Shown: positions 9,906 to 19,236 of the stretch, one piece after another
Position numbering within the stretch: the first letter of the stretch is position 1
Layout: each line of letters starts with the position of its first letter
DNA from: Plasmodiophora brassicae
Taxonomy: Eukaryota; Endomyxa; Phytomyxea; Plasmodiophorida; Plasmodiophoridae
Length of the DNA: 64,000 bases
Reading direction: 5' to 3'
NCBI GenBank assembly: GCA_039704465.1
Contig: JASFAU010000017.1
Location: 620,001-684,000 of the forward strand
The notes under the pieces: model-generated
The model's input: the letters and a program-made list of their open reading frames with translations, nothing else
Told to the model about the DNA's origin: nothing
Database searches by the model: none
Position numbers and translations under genes: made by a program

Positions 9906-9993
9906 ATAAACGTCCACGGCGTGGACCGTCGACTTCAGTCGGTCAATCCGTGTGGTTGACACATCTTGCTCTGTCGTCACACTTTGACCGACT
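9906..9993 (+). repeat. gypsy 5' LTR remnant and primer-binding site
   Basis: Bases 9906-9981 match the last 80 bases of the LTR at 8915-9060; the 5' part of this LTR is absent or replaced. Directly after its CA end comes CTTTGACCGACTACC. TTGACCGACT at 9984-9993 is the exact reverse complement of AGTCGGTCAA at 9937-9946 within the LTR, which suggests a self-primed element rather than tRNA priming. Confidence 0.8.
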
Positions 9994-10092
9994 ACCCTTC
10001 TGTCGTATCGTCTCGTCTTATCTCGGCCCGAAACGACTCGTATATTATCGTACCGCGTCAACATTGTCTCGTCTGGTATAGTATCGCAGTCA

Positions 10093-11700
10093 TGACAGGA
10101 GGCGATGTGCTGATTCCGTCGTTGGCGGATGTCCCATCGTCCGCGAATCCGGATGTTGCGGTTGCGTCGGCGTCGAGCTGCGCGACATTAAGTAGGAGAT
10201 TCGCGTTCTCCTATTGCAGTTGACACTCGCGCAGGGTGTTGTGCCCCGCGCAGGGCCGCTCAACCCGCCTCAGCTCAACACCACCGCCGATTTACCCGAC
10301 AACTCTCAGTCCTCTTCGGACTATTCCGCCCCGCCTGCCTTATCGTCACTACGCGTTTCTGTTGCCTCGACGTCCCTAAAGGACCCCTCTGGCGTGCCTC
10401 AGCAGGATCCTGCCCCCTCGACGGCAGTGCATATTGGCACGTCGCCCGTTGGGGCTCCAGTGACAGCGCCACGGGTGTCCCCGGCCCTTTAACGTCTATT
10501 GTTGTCCAATCCCAAGACACCTTGCTTTTCTCCGGAACGGATGGTCTCTCGACAACGCGTTGGTTGACCGCCTTTCTCGGATCAACCAGACGTCGTTAAC
10601 GTCTACCTGTCCTCTATCCGCTGCTGTGCAATGCGTCTTACCAACGGCCTTGCGAGGTCCAGCTCTTGAGACTTACCTTGACTTGCCCGAGGACGCGTCT
10701 ATGGTGGGCGTGGCGTCCGCCCTGCTCCATGACTTCCCGGAGCCTTCGGTAAAGCAGATTGAAGCGGATTTTGACAACCTGAAGCAAACTCCAAGTGTCT
10801 CCAGTCACATGCGGGAATTCCAACGCCTGTACAAGCAGCTTCAACGATGTGACCCCTTGTACAGACTGAGTCCGTCCTGTTTGGCGGTGCACCCTGCGCT
10901 CTCTGAAGCCTTGTTTTTCTATAATTTCACAGAGTACGACAAAATGCGCGATATGGCGATTCATCTTGAGGCAAAATACCATTAGCTTGTATTGATAATA
11001 CATACAGAAGTCCCTATTGCCGCCGTGGACGCTGGCGGCGCTGGAAGGGCACAACTCCTGACCTGCCACTATTGTCATGAAGTTGGGCATTTTATTGGGT
11101 CCTGCCCGAAGAGGCCACCGTGCACGCACCGTCATAACTCATAAGGTTGGCCACCGCTCGTCGCTGTGTGCAGAGCGGTCCGCTGCTGCTTGCTCCGACA
11201 GCCCTCTCCACGTTACTGATGTGTTCTTTATGACGGCCTCCTCAATACCGCATCTGTTCGTACCGGTATGTTTCGTGATCGGCTCACGCCGCGTTAACAC
11301 CTTCGTCTTGTTAGATTGTGGCGCGACTTCAAACTTCACCGACTGGTCGTTCTGTCGTCACCACGAAGTACCGGTTCGCTCTAAATCGCGAGCGACTCCT
11401 GTTCGCGTCATCGACGGCCGTCAACTGTCTCCAATAACTCAGGAAACGGTCCCAATACGCGTTACCGTCGACGGGGGGTTTCGACAGTGACATTGTTCTG
11501 AACCTGATCCATTCGCCTCAGCACCCTGTCATCCTCGGGCTGCCTTGGTTGGCGGATACAAACCCTGACATCGATTCGGGTCCACGCCGCGTGCGGCGCC
11601 GCGGACGTAGAAGCCTCGCTCAGTGTCATTTGGAAACGCGCACTCGAAAATCTGTCCAAAGGATGGCTTATCGATGTTCCCGTCAGTGAAAAGAGAGCGT
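10093..11700 (+). pseudogene. gypsy gag, CCHC zinc knuckle and protease, frame-broken
   Basis: Several plus-strand frames must be joined to follow gag-pol. Gag sequence includes DTLLFSGTDGLSTTRWLTAF near 10520 and, in another frame (10560-10985), ALRGPALETYLDLPED to the helical tail. A perfect CX2CX4HX4C knuckle, CHYCHEVGHFIGSC, lies near 11060-11110. The protease follows, FVLLDCGATSNFTDWSFC (Asp-Cys-Gly-Ala-Thr), then HPVILGLPWLADTNPDID near 11520-11580. Homology ends near 11700; reverse transcriptase, RNase H and integrase are gone. The order and PBS fit the same chromovirus family as 8070-9060, but this is a separate, truncated copy. Confidence 0.85.
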
Positions 11701-11763
11701 GCTGGACGGAAAAGGGCCGCCGTCGATCGAGACGCAATCAGATATCCCTACTCCGTGGGCTTC

Positions 11764-11978
11764 ACCGTAATATATTACGGTTTAGACTTTGGCCTGTCTC
11801 CATAATTTTATAAAGGATCCGAAAATTCGTCTAGCTGTACAGTTCGACAGGACCTGCCGGCCAATGAATTTTGGCGAAGACGGGAAGGACTGATCGTTCG
11901 TCCTCATCGCACGACATTTTTTACAAGCTCCCTCACAAGTCCGGTGGACCTGCGCAAACCGTAATATATTACGGTTTG
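11764..11978. repeat. pair of identical-core palindromes, 190 bp apart
   Basis: The 18-base palindrome ACCGTAATATATTACGGT occurs at 11764-11781 and again at 11958-11975, where it extends to a 24-bp perfect palindrome (11955-11978). The same core occurs twice more at 18502-18589. It sits just past the truncation point of the gypsy fragment. Confidence 0.93.
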
Positions 11979-12599
11979 AAATGAAAATTTGTGGAAAGCC
12001 AGTAACAACGTATAAGGTGCAGAAGCGCTGCACCACCAAGGCAACGCCGCCTTTGTCCTGTGGGTGCCCGACAGCCCAGTAATTAAGTGTCGTTTAGGAC
12101 TGACCATAGGGGGTCAATTGAGCAGGTGGAAGGTGAAGGGGCGCCTGTAAAAAGGTGACCACCTCCCACAGGGGGGTGGATGTCGTCAGTAGTGTAGGCC
12201 GGTCAACCGAAGTGAGGAAGACCAATCACCTACGAACCTTGGAGGACTCGATGAGCCCTTAGACTCGCCCCGGAGCCGCCACCCTGCAAGACCCCAGAAC
12301 AGAGGTGACAGACCGGCTCTGCCAGGTCGGGGAAAGTGAGCGTTCTGCGAGCCTCCCTACGGTCCTCGGATCCGAGAACGAGGCGCCTGCGTTAAAAGCG
12401 CGAAATACAAATAAACTTAACTTTTAACTTAACTTGTGGAAAGCCAGTTACGTTCTTAGCGACAGTGATGTCTGTGTGTAAAATTCAGTTATGATCCCCG
12501 TGAGCGGCAGAGCGCGTTCGGAGCGCGATTGGGGTTTCACTCTGATTGCACACCTGGTATCCTCCTGAACCTGAGCGACGCCAGCAGTAGGTCAATGAC
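11979..12599. other. non-coding, bracketed by a short direct repeat
   Basis: TTGTGGAAAGCCAGT occurs at about 11988 and 12434, so the 430 bp between may be an insertion. That insert is GC-rich with purine-rich runs (GGTGGAAGGTGAAGGGG) and short inverted words (AGGTGACCACCT). I see no ORF, tRNA or known RNA. Confidence 0.5.
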
Positions 12600-14011
12600 T
12601 CAGTAGAAACTGCAAAGCAGAATGCCATGTGAGACAACCTGTGATTCAATGGTGTCATCGCGACGCTTTCGCGGCCGTCCCCGGCCACGCTTGGCGGCAC
12701 CAGCATTCAACTCGGGACCACCGTTGCCATCAGAATGGGCGGCAGGCGAGGCAATGCCAGATGTCTTCTTCGAAGCGACAATTTCTTTGGCGCGTTGTGA
12801 GCGTTGCTCCTCTTCGCCTTCTTTCATACTGTACGCCCGCTTTGGGATCGACCGCTTCTTCATCGGCAAGTGGCGCAGAGCATGGAAGTCGCAGCACGCA
12901 CGATGGTCGCTTCCGACAGGAGCAGTACGAACTGTTTACGCGTATAGCAGTAATGGTTTGTCTCGCGGACACACAAGACGCAGCCTCGAACACTTCGCTT
13001 AAGACGCTCGTTCGTTTCCGGATCTTGGATCAGCTTCTCCATCGGGTGATGGACGGAGCTCCTGTGCAATTGCGGAATCAGAACACAATGTCAACCACGT
13101 TTGGGATGTTACCTACCTGATCGTCCAGCCTTCATCGGTCCTAAAGACGGAAAGAGCATTACGTCGAGGTATCTTGGGGATGAGGTCCCCGAGATTTTGA
13201 ACGACGCTTCTCTCTGCAAGTACACCTAGGAACGTCGACAGCCTCGTTGAGAACGTCTCGGCCGGCCTGGATCACGAAGTCTTCTATGGTCTCCTCTGAA
13301 ACAAGGTCTCGGCGTAACGCTTTGAAAGTCGACAAGGCCGTCTTCTCGTCCTGAAGGTCGTGTCTGCATTTCCAGTACCTTGGAATATTCATTCAGTCAA
13401 CAGTGGTAAACAAGACTGAGAGCACGTGACTACCTGAAAGCAATACAGGTGTCCAACCCGCAGGCTTGGAAGAGCAGGTGGATGACGTACTTGACCTCGA
13501 ATGGAAGGCTGTTTCGTGGGTACCTCAACTTATTGACATCGAAAGTTGCCTTGTCGACGCAACGATCTCGTCGTCGAGGACTAACCAGGTGTTCTCCTTG
13601 ACGAACAGTTTCCGCGAAGCGGCGACAATCGCTTGCTCAAGAAATCGATAGTTGGAGTATAGTCTGTGGTGTCCAGGAACGTAATTATTAATGTCACAGG
13701 AGCCGGACCGCCCGACCGTCTCGAACGCCCGGAGATGGTTGACCAGCGTCCGGAACCGTTTGGAGGGCAGCGCCCTCGTTCCGAACAGCGAGGCGCCGTA
13801 CTTGCAGCGCCTGATCGATCCTGGCGGTTGTGGCCTTTGAGTAATCCGCGAGGCGCTGCTTGAAAACGGCCGACACGAAGTAGTCTTCCATCAACAACTC
13901 GAAGCGTGGCGGATCGCTCGAGATATTCCACCCATTGGTCCCGTTGAACCGCTTCGTAACTGCTGCTTGAACTGACCTACGAGCGCTCGCACTGCTCGAC
14001 GCCGGCGCCAT
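12600..14011 (-). pseudogene. piggyBac-like transposase relic
   Basis: Joining minus-strand frames gives FRTLVNHLRAFE, FLEQAIVAASRKLFVKENTW then LVLDDEIVASTRQL (13655-13530), and, after one frame slip, LRYPRNSLPFEVKYVIHLLF. This matches the D-E...Y-x-P-x-K-P-x-P-x-G-x-K-Y region around the first catalytic Asp of piggyBac (DDE_Tnp_1_7) transposases. Further on, RGCVLCVRETNHYC near 12980 resembles the C-terminal Cys-rich finger, followed by basic, AT-hook-like KRGRGRPRKRR near 12680. There are many stops and slips. The family call rests on one good block and is moderate. Confidence 0.45.
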
Positions 14012-14023
14012 GGCAACAGCTCT

Positions 14024-14115
14024 TGTGAGGACTGTCCGGAATAAACCGAGAACCCCGCGACGGACTTCGCCAGTCCGTCAAAGCGTTCGTTGCATCAGCT
14101 TGCCTGATCGTGACA
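14024..14115 (+). repeat. 5' LTR (92 bp)
   Basis: It is identical to 18287-18378 over all 92 bases. AGTCCGTCAAA at 14072-14082 is the putative self-primer; it forms the 3' arm of a GGACT/AGTCC hairpin within the LTR. Confidence 0.95.
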
Positions 14116-14116
14116 T

Positions 14117-14127
14117 TTTGACGGACT
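14117..14127 (+). promoter_or_regulatory. primer-binding site complementary to the element's own LTR
   Basis: TTTGACGGACT, one base after the LTR's CA end, is the exact 11-base reverse complement of AGTCCGTCAAA at 14072-14082. Its start lacks the TGG expected for tRNA priming. The arrangement matches Tf1-type self-priming, where the transcript's 5' end folds back on the PBS. Confidence 0.8.
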
Positions 14128-14156
14128 ACCTATCCCACCACCCTCCTGTCGATCCC

Positions 14157-17100
14157 GCCTCGGCATCTCCTGCAGAACGTCAAGGCCTCGGTGGTACCTG
14201 GTCGAAGTCCCAGAGTACGTGTCCCGCCGTGCTGTATGCCTCTCAGGCCACCGGTGTTCCCCTGACCGCTTGCTGTCTCTTCCCGTCCGTCCGTGCCGAT
14301 CTCGCCTCGGCATCTCCCGCAGAACGTCAAGGCCTCGGTCGTACCTGGTCCAAGTCCCAGAGTGCGTGTCCCGCCGTGCTGTATGCCTCTCAGGCCACCG
14401 GTGTTCCCCTGACCGCTTGCTGTCTCTTCCCGTCCGTCCGTGCCGATCTCGCCTCGGCATCCCCCGCAGAACGTCAAGGCCTCGGTCGTACCTGGTCCAA
14501 GTCCCAGAGTGCGTGTCCCGCCGTGCTGTATGCCTCTCAGGCCACCGGTGTTCCCCTGACCGCTTGCTGTCTCTTCCCGTCCGTCCGTGCCGATCTCGCC
14601 TCGGCATCCCCCGCAGAACGTCAAGGCCTCGGTCGTACCTGGTCCAAGTCCCAGAGTGCGTGTCCCGCCGTGCTGTATGCCTCTCAGGCCACCGGTGTTC
14701 CCCTGACCGCTTGCTGTCTCTTCCCGTCCGTCCGTGCCGATCTCGCCTCGGCATCCCCCGCAGAACGTCAAGGCCTCGGTCGTACCTGGTCCAAGTCCCA
14801 GAGTGCGTGTCCCGCCGTGCTGTATGCCTCTCAGGCCACCGGTGTTCCCCTGACCGCTTGCTGTCTCTTCCCGTCCGTCCGTGCCGATCTCGCCTCGGCA
14901 TCCCCCGCAGAACGTCAAGGCCTCGGTGGTACCTGGTCCAAGTCCCAGAGTGCGTGTCCCGCCGTGCTGTATGCCTCTCAGGCCACCGGTGTTCCCCTGA
15001 CCGCTTGCTGTCTCTTCCCGTCCGTCCGTGCCGATCTCGCCTCGGCATCCCCCGCAGAACGTCAAGGCCTCGGTCGTACCTGGTCCAAGTCCCAGAGTGC
15101 GTGTCCCGCCGTGCTGTATGCCTCTCAGGCCACAGGTGTTCCCCTGACCGCTTGCTGTCTCTTCCCGCCCGTCCGTCCGTCCGTGCCGATCTCGCCTCGG
15201 CATCCCCGCAGAACGTCAAGGCCTCGGTCGTACCTGGTCCAAGTCCCAGAGTGCGTGTCCCGCCGTGCTGTATGCCTCTCAGGCCACCGGTGTTCCCCTG
15301 ACCGCTTGCTGTCTCTTCCCGCCCGTCCGTCCGTCCGTGCCGATCTCGCCTCGGCATTCCCCGCAGAACGTCAAGGCCTTGGTCGTACCTGGTCCAAGTC
15401 CCAGAGTGCGTGTCCCGCCGTGCTGTATGCCTCTCAGGCCACCGGTGTTCCCCTGACCGCTTGCTGTCTCTTCCCGTCCGTCCGTGCCGATCTCGCCTCG
15501 GCATCCCCCGCAGAACGTCAAGGCCTCGGTCGTACCTGGTCCAAGTCCCAGAGTGCGTGTCCCGCCGTGCTGTATGCCTCTCAGGCCACCGGTGTTCCCC
15601 TGACCGCTTGCTGTCTCTTCCCGTCCGTCCGTGCCGATCTCGCCTCGGCATCCCCCGCAGAACGTCAAGGCCTCGGTCGTACCTGGTCCAAGTCCCAGAG
15701 TGCGTGTCCCGCCGTGCTGTATGCCTCTCAGGCCACCGGTGTTCCCCTGACCGCTTGCTGTCTCTTCCCGTCCGTCCGTGCCGATCTCGCCTCGGCATCC
15801 CCCGCAGAACGTCAAGGCCTCGGTGGTACCTGGTCCAAGTCCCAGAGTGCGTGTCCCGCCGTGCTGTATGCCTCTCAGGCCACCGGTGTTCCCCTGACCG
15901 CTTGCTGTCTCTTCCCGTCCGTCCGTGCCGATCTCGCCTCGGCATCCCCCGCAGAACGTCAAGGCCTCGGTCGTACCTGGTCCAAGTCCCAGAGTGCGTG
16001 TCCCGCCGTGCTGTATGCCTCTCAGGCCACCGGTGTTCCCCTGACCGCTTGCTGTCTCTTCCCGTCCGTCCGTGCCGATCTCGCCTCGGCATCCCCCGCA
16101 GAACGTCAAGGCCTCGGTCGTACCTGGTCCAAGTCCCAGAGTGCGTGTCCCGCCGTGCTGTATGCCTCTCAGGCCACCGGTGTTCCCCTGACCGCTTGCT
16201 GTCTCTTCCCGTCCGTCCGTGCCGATCTCGCCTCGGCATCCCCCGCAGAACGTCAAGGCCTCGGTGGTACCTGGTCCAAGTCCCAGAGTGCGTGTCCCGC
16301 CGTGCTGTATGCCTCTCAGGCCACCGGTGTTCCCCTGACCGCTTGCTGTCTCTTCCCGTCCGTCCGTGCCGATCTCGCCTCGGCATCCCCCGCAGAACGT
16401 CAAGGCCTCGGTCGTACCTGGTCCAAGTCCCGGAGTGCGTGTCCCGCCGTGCTGTATGCCTCTCAGGCCACCGGTGTTCCCCTGACCGCTTGCTGTCTCT
16501 TCCCGTCCGTCCGTGCCGATCTCGCCTCGGCATCCCCCGCAGAACGTCAAGGCCTCGGTCGTACCTGGTCCAAGTCCCAGAGTGCGTGTCCCGCCGTGCT
16601 GTATGCCTCTCAGGCCACCGGTGTTCCCCTGACCGCTTGCTGTCTCTTCCCGTCCGTCCGTGCCGATCTCGCCTCGGCATCCCCCGCAGAACGTCAAGGC
16701 CTCGGTGGTACCTGGTCCAAGTCCCAGAGTGCGTGTCCCGCCGTGCTGTATGCCTCTCAGGCCACCGGTGTTCCCCTGACCGCTTGCTGTCTCTTCCCGT
16801 CCGTCCGTGCCGATCTCGCCTCGGCATCCCCCGCAGAACGTCAAGGCCTCGGTCGTACCTGGTCCAAGTCCCAGAGTGCGTGTCCCGCCGTGCTGTATGC
16901 CTCTCAGGCCACCGGTGTTCCCCTGACCGCTTGCTGTCTCTTCCCGTCCGTCCGTGCCGATCTCGCTCGGCATCCCCGCAGAACGTCAAGGCCTCGGTCG
17001 TACCTGGTCCAAGTCCCAGAGTGCGTGTCCCGCCGTGCTGTATGCCTCTCAGGCCACCGGTGTTCCCCTGACCGCTTGCTGTCTCTTCCCGTCCGTCCGT

Positions 17101-17925
17101 GCCGATCTCGCCTCGGCATCCCCCGCAGAACGTCAAGGCCTCGGTGGTACCTGGTCCAAGTCCCAGAGTGCGTGTCCCGCCGTGCTGTATGCCTCTCAGG
17201 CCACCGGTGTTCCCCTGACCGCTTGCTGTCTCTTCCCGTCCGTCCGTGCCGATCTCGCCTCGGCATCCCCCGCAGAACGTCAAGGCCTCGGTCGTACCTG
17301 GTCCAAGTCCCAGAGTGCGTGTCCCGCCGTGCTGTATGCCTCTCAGGCCACAGGTGTTCCCCTGACCGCTTGCTGTCTCTTCCCGCCCGTCCGTCCGTCC
17401 GTGCCGATCTCGCCTCGGCATCCCCCGCAGAACGTCAAGGCCTCGGTCGTACCTGGTCCAAGTCCCAGAGTGCGTGTCCCGCCGTGCTGTATGCCTCTCA
17501 GGCCACCGGTGTTCCCCTGACCGCTTGCTGTCTCTTCCCGCCCGTCCGTCCGTCCGTGCCGATCTCGCCTCGGCATTCCCCGCAGAACGTCAAGGCCTTG
17601 GTCGTACCTGGTCCAAGTCCCAGAGTACGTGTCCCGCCGTGCTGTATGCCTCTCAGGCCACCGGTGTTCCCCTGACCACTTGCTGTCTCTTCCCGTCCGT
17701 CCGTGCCGATCCCGCCTCGGCATCTCCTGCACAACGTCAAGGCCTCGGTCGCAGCTGGTCCAAGTTCCAGAGTGCGCGTGTCCCGCCGTGCTGTTTGCCT
17801 CCCAGGCCGCCGGTGTTTCCCTGACCGCTTGCTGTCTCTACCCGTCCGTCCGTCCGCCAGTGTCGATCCCGCCTCGGCATCTCCTGCACAACGTCAAGGC
17901 CTCGGTTGCGACGTGCTGTCACTAA
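14157..17925. repeat. 147-bp satellite array, about 25 units
   Basis: The landmark GTGTTCCCCTGACCGCTTGC (with minor variants) recurs at 14254, 14401, 14548 and so on to 17813, giving 25 units. Spacing is 147 bp except for units with an extra CCGTCCG (154 or 155 bp), one of 145 bp and one of 149 bp. Because 147 is divisible by three, very long stop-free frames appear on both strands (over 1,100 codons each way); I regard these as products of the repeat, not genes. A G/C variant in GGTSGTACC marks every third unit between 15.8 and 17.15 kb. Confidence 0.97.
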
Positions 17926-17934
17926 CCAAACCTG

Positions 17935-18230
17935 TTCGTCCGTCTGCCCGCCCGCCCGTCTCTCCGTCCGTCTGCTAATAATCCGTCCGTCTGCCCGTTC
18001 GTCCGTCGTCCGTCCGTCCGCCCGTTCGTCCGTCCGTCCGTCCGTCTGCCCGTTCGTCCGTCTGTCCGTCCGTCTGCCCGCCCGTCTGCCTGCTCACCGT
18101 TCGTCTGTCCGTCCGTCTGCCCGCCCGTCTGCCTGCTCATCCGCCTGTCCGTTCGTCTGTCCGTCCGTCTGCCCGCCCGTCTGCCTGCTCATCCGCCTGT
18201 CCGTTCGTCTGCGACCCATCAGAGGCCATC
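17935..18230. repeat. CCGT/CTGC-rich degenerate simple repeat
   Basis: This is tandem CCGTCCGT with interspersed CTGCCCGCCCGTCTGCCTGC. A larger unit of roughly 50 bp repeats about three times between 18060 and 18210. It appears to have expanded from the CCGTCCGT present in every 147-bp unit. Confidence 0.9.
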
Positions 18231-18271
18231 CGTCTGCCCTTCTATCCCGGACCCGTCAGAGGCCCATCGCT

Positions 18272-18280
18272 AGAAGGGGA
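18272..18280 (+). promoter_or_regulatory. polypurine tract of the satellite element
   Basis: AGAAGGGGA lies six bases (CTATTA) before the 3' LTR. The gypsy element at 8.9 kb has AAAAGGGGA then TTATTA in the same position, so the spacing is a shared trait of the two families. Confidence 0.75.
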
Positions 18281-18286
18281 CTATTA

Positions 18287-18378
18287 TGTGAGGACTGTCC
18301 GGAATAAACCGAGAACCCCGCGACGGACTTCGCCAGTCCGTCAAAGCGTTCGTTGCATCAGCTTGCCTGATCGTGACA
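18287..18378 (+). repeat. 3' LTR (92 bp)
   Basis: It is identical to the 5' LTR and followed directly by the target duplication GCTCT. Confidence 0.95.
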
Positions 18379-18501
18379 GCTCTGGCTGTGGTGACCCAAA
18401 AATTGAAATTGTTGGCCTGGATGTTCGTTCCTATTTTTACAGTTCACCACCATCAGTTTCGAGCATGACGAGTACCCCAAAGAGACACAGGCAGCACCCC
18501 T

Positions 18502-18589
18502 CTAAACCGTAATATATTACGGTTTAGCCGATCTACAACCAGGACCTCGCAGAGCTATTTTCGGCTAAACCGTAATATATTACGGTTTA
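18502..18589. repeat. 88-bp inverted-repeat module built from two palindromes
   Basis: Perfect palindromes at 18502-18527 (26 bp) and 18566-18589 (24 bp) share the core ACCGTAATATATTACGGT. They are flanked inwardly by inverted TTTAGCCGA and TCGGCTAAA. The module therefore has TIRs of about 29 bp, each itself a palindrome, around a 29-bp unique centre. Confidence 0.93.
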
Positions 18590-19236
18590 CACGGAGTAGG
18601 GATATTCCCGCGACGAAGCGTCATTCTGTATTACTGAGCGTTTTGCTAGGAAGTCCGACGAGCGATGTTTTTTGGAAAATCGGGTCCAGAAATCGGCACC
18701 AAAGCGGCACTACCAAGTGCCGATTTGGTGCCGTTAAATAGAGAACTTTCGGAGCCGCTTTTCCGTTCAGTTTCCCGTTCCGCTGCCCGGCACACGAGCA
18801 TCGACTCTCGTTGACTTTTCGTCTCCTTTTCGTCTCCTTTGCGCAGCCTTTTATGACTGGTTTTCGTCTCCTTTTTGAAAAAGGAGCTCCTCGAGCTCCT
18901 TTTTGAAAAAGGAGTTGAGAACAGTGGAACGTCACAGAAGAAGGAGACGAAAAAGTCGACCCAAAATCACTTCGACCAGGCTCTAATTCGGCACTTCTAT
19001 TTTTCCAGTGAGATCAGTTCGGTTCGAACTTCTTCAAACCGGTTCCTAACCAAACCGAGCAACGCCGACCGATACCCGACATGGGTAACGCGCCACCGTG
19101 ACACGTAGAGGAGGTATGTCGCGACCATTAAATGACTAACGTACAGTTTACGATAAAAAGTACGTAGACGCAAGGCCCATCGGGATATCGCGCGCGCATC
19201 CACAGGGCCGCTGATTCCGGGGTGTGCCGTGTGAGC
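18590..19236. other. intergenic, with two tandem hairpins at 18868-18914
   Basis: CTCCTTTTTGAAAAAGGAG occurs at 18868-18886 and 18896-18914, separated by CTCCTCGAG. Each copy is almost self-complementary. No gene is supportable; the region separates the mobile-element block from MRE11. Confidence 0.6.

Larger units (their letters stand above)
14024..18378 (+). mobile_element. non-autonomous LTR retrotransposon filled with a 147-bp satellite
   Basis: Two identical 92-bp LTRs (14024-14115 and 18287-18378) start TGTGAGG and end GTGACA. They are flanked by a perfect 5-bp target duplication, GCTCT (14019-14023 and 18379-18383). A primer-binding site follows the first LTR and a polypurine tract precedes the second. 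The 4.17-kb interior encodes no gag or pol; it is a tandem array of a 147-bp unit plus a CCGT-rich tract. Identical LTRs imply a recent insertion. LTR ends, PBS and PPT resemble the gypsy family at 8.9-10 kb, so a chromovirus probably supplied the enzymes. Confidence 0.92.

Noticed and set aside
12121..12410. Structured RNA or ribozyme
   Set aside because: Purine-rich blocks and short inverted words suggest structure, but I could not assemble a hammerhead core or any known fold.
14010..17675. Long ORFs (1,221, 1,108, 564, 553 codons) over the satellite
   Set aside because: They arise because the 147-bp unit is divisible by three and poor in stops. They exist on both strands in several frames and have no domain or start context.
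9573..17925. CRISPR array
   Set aside because: The 42-bp and 147-bp repeats are head-to-tail without unique spacers, and the genome is eukaryotic.
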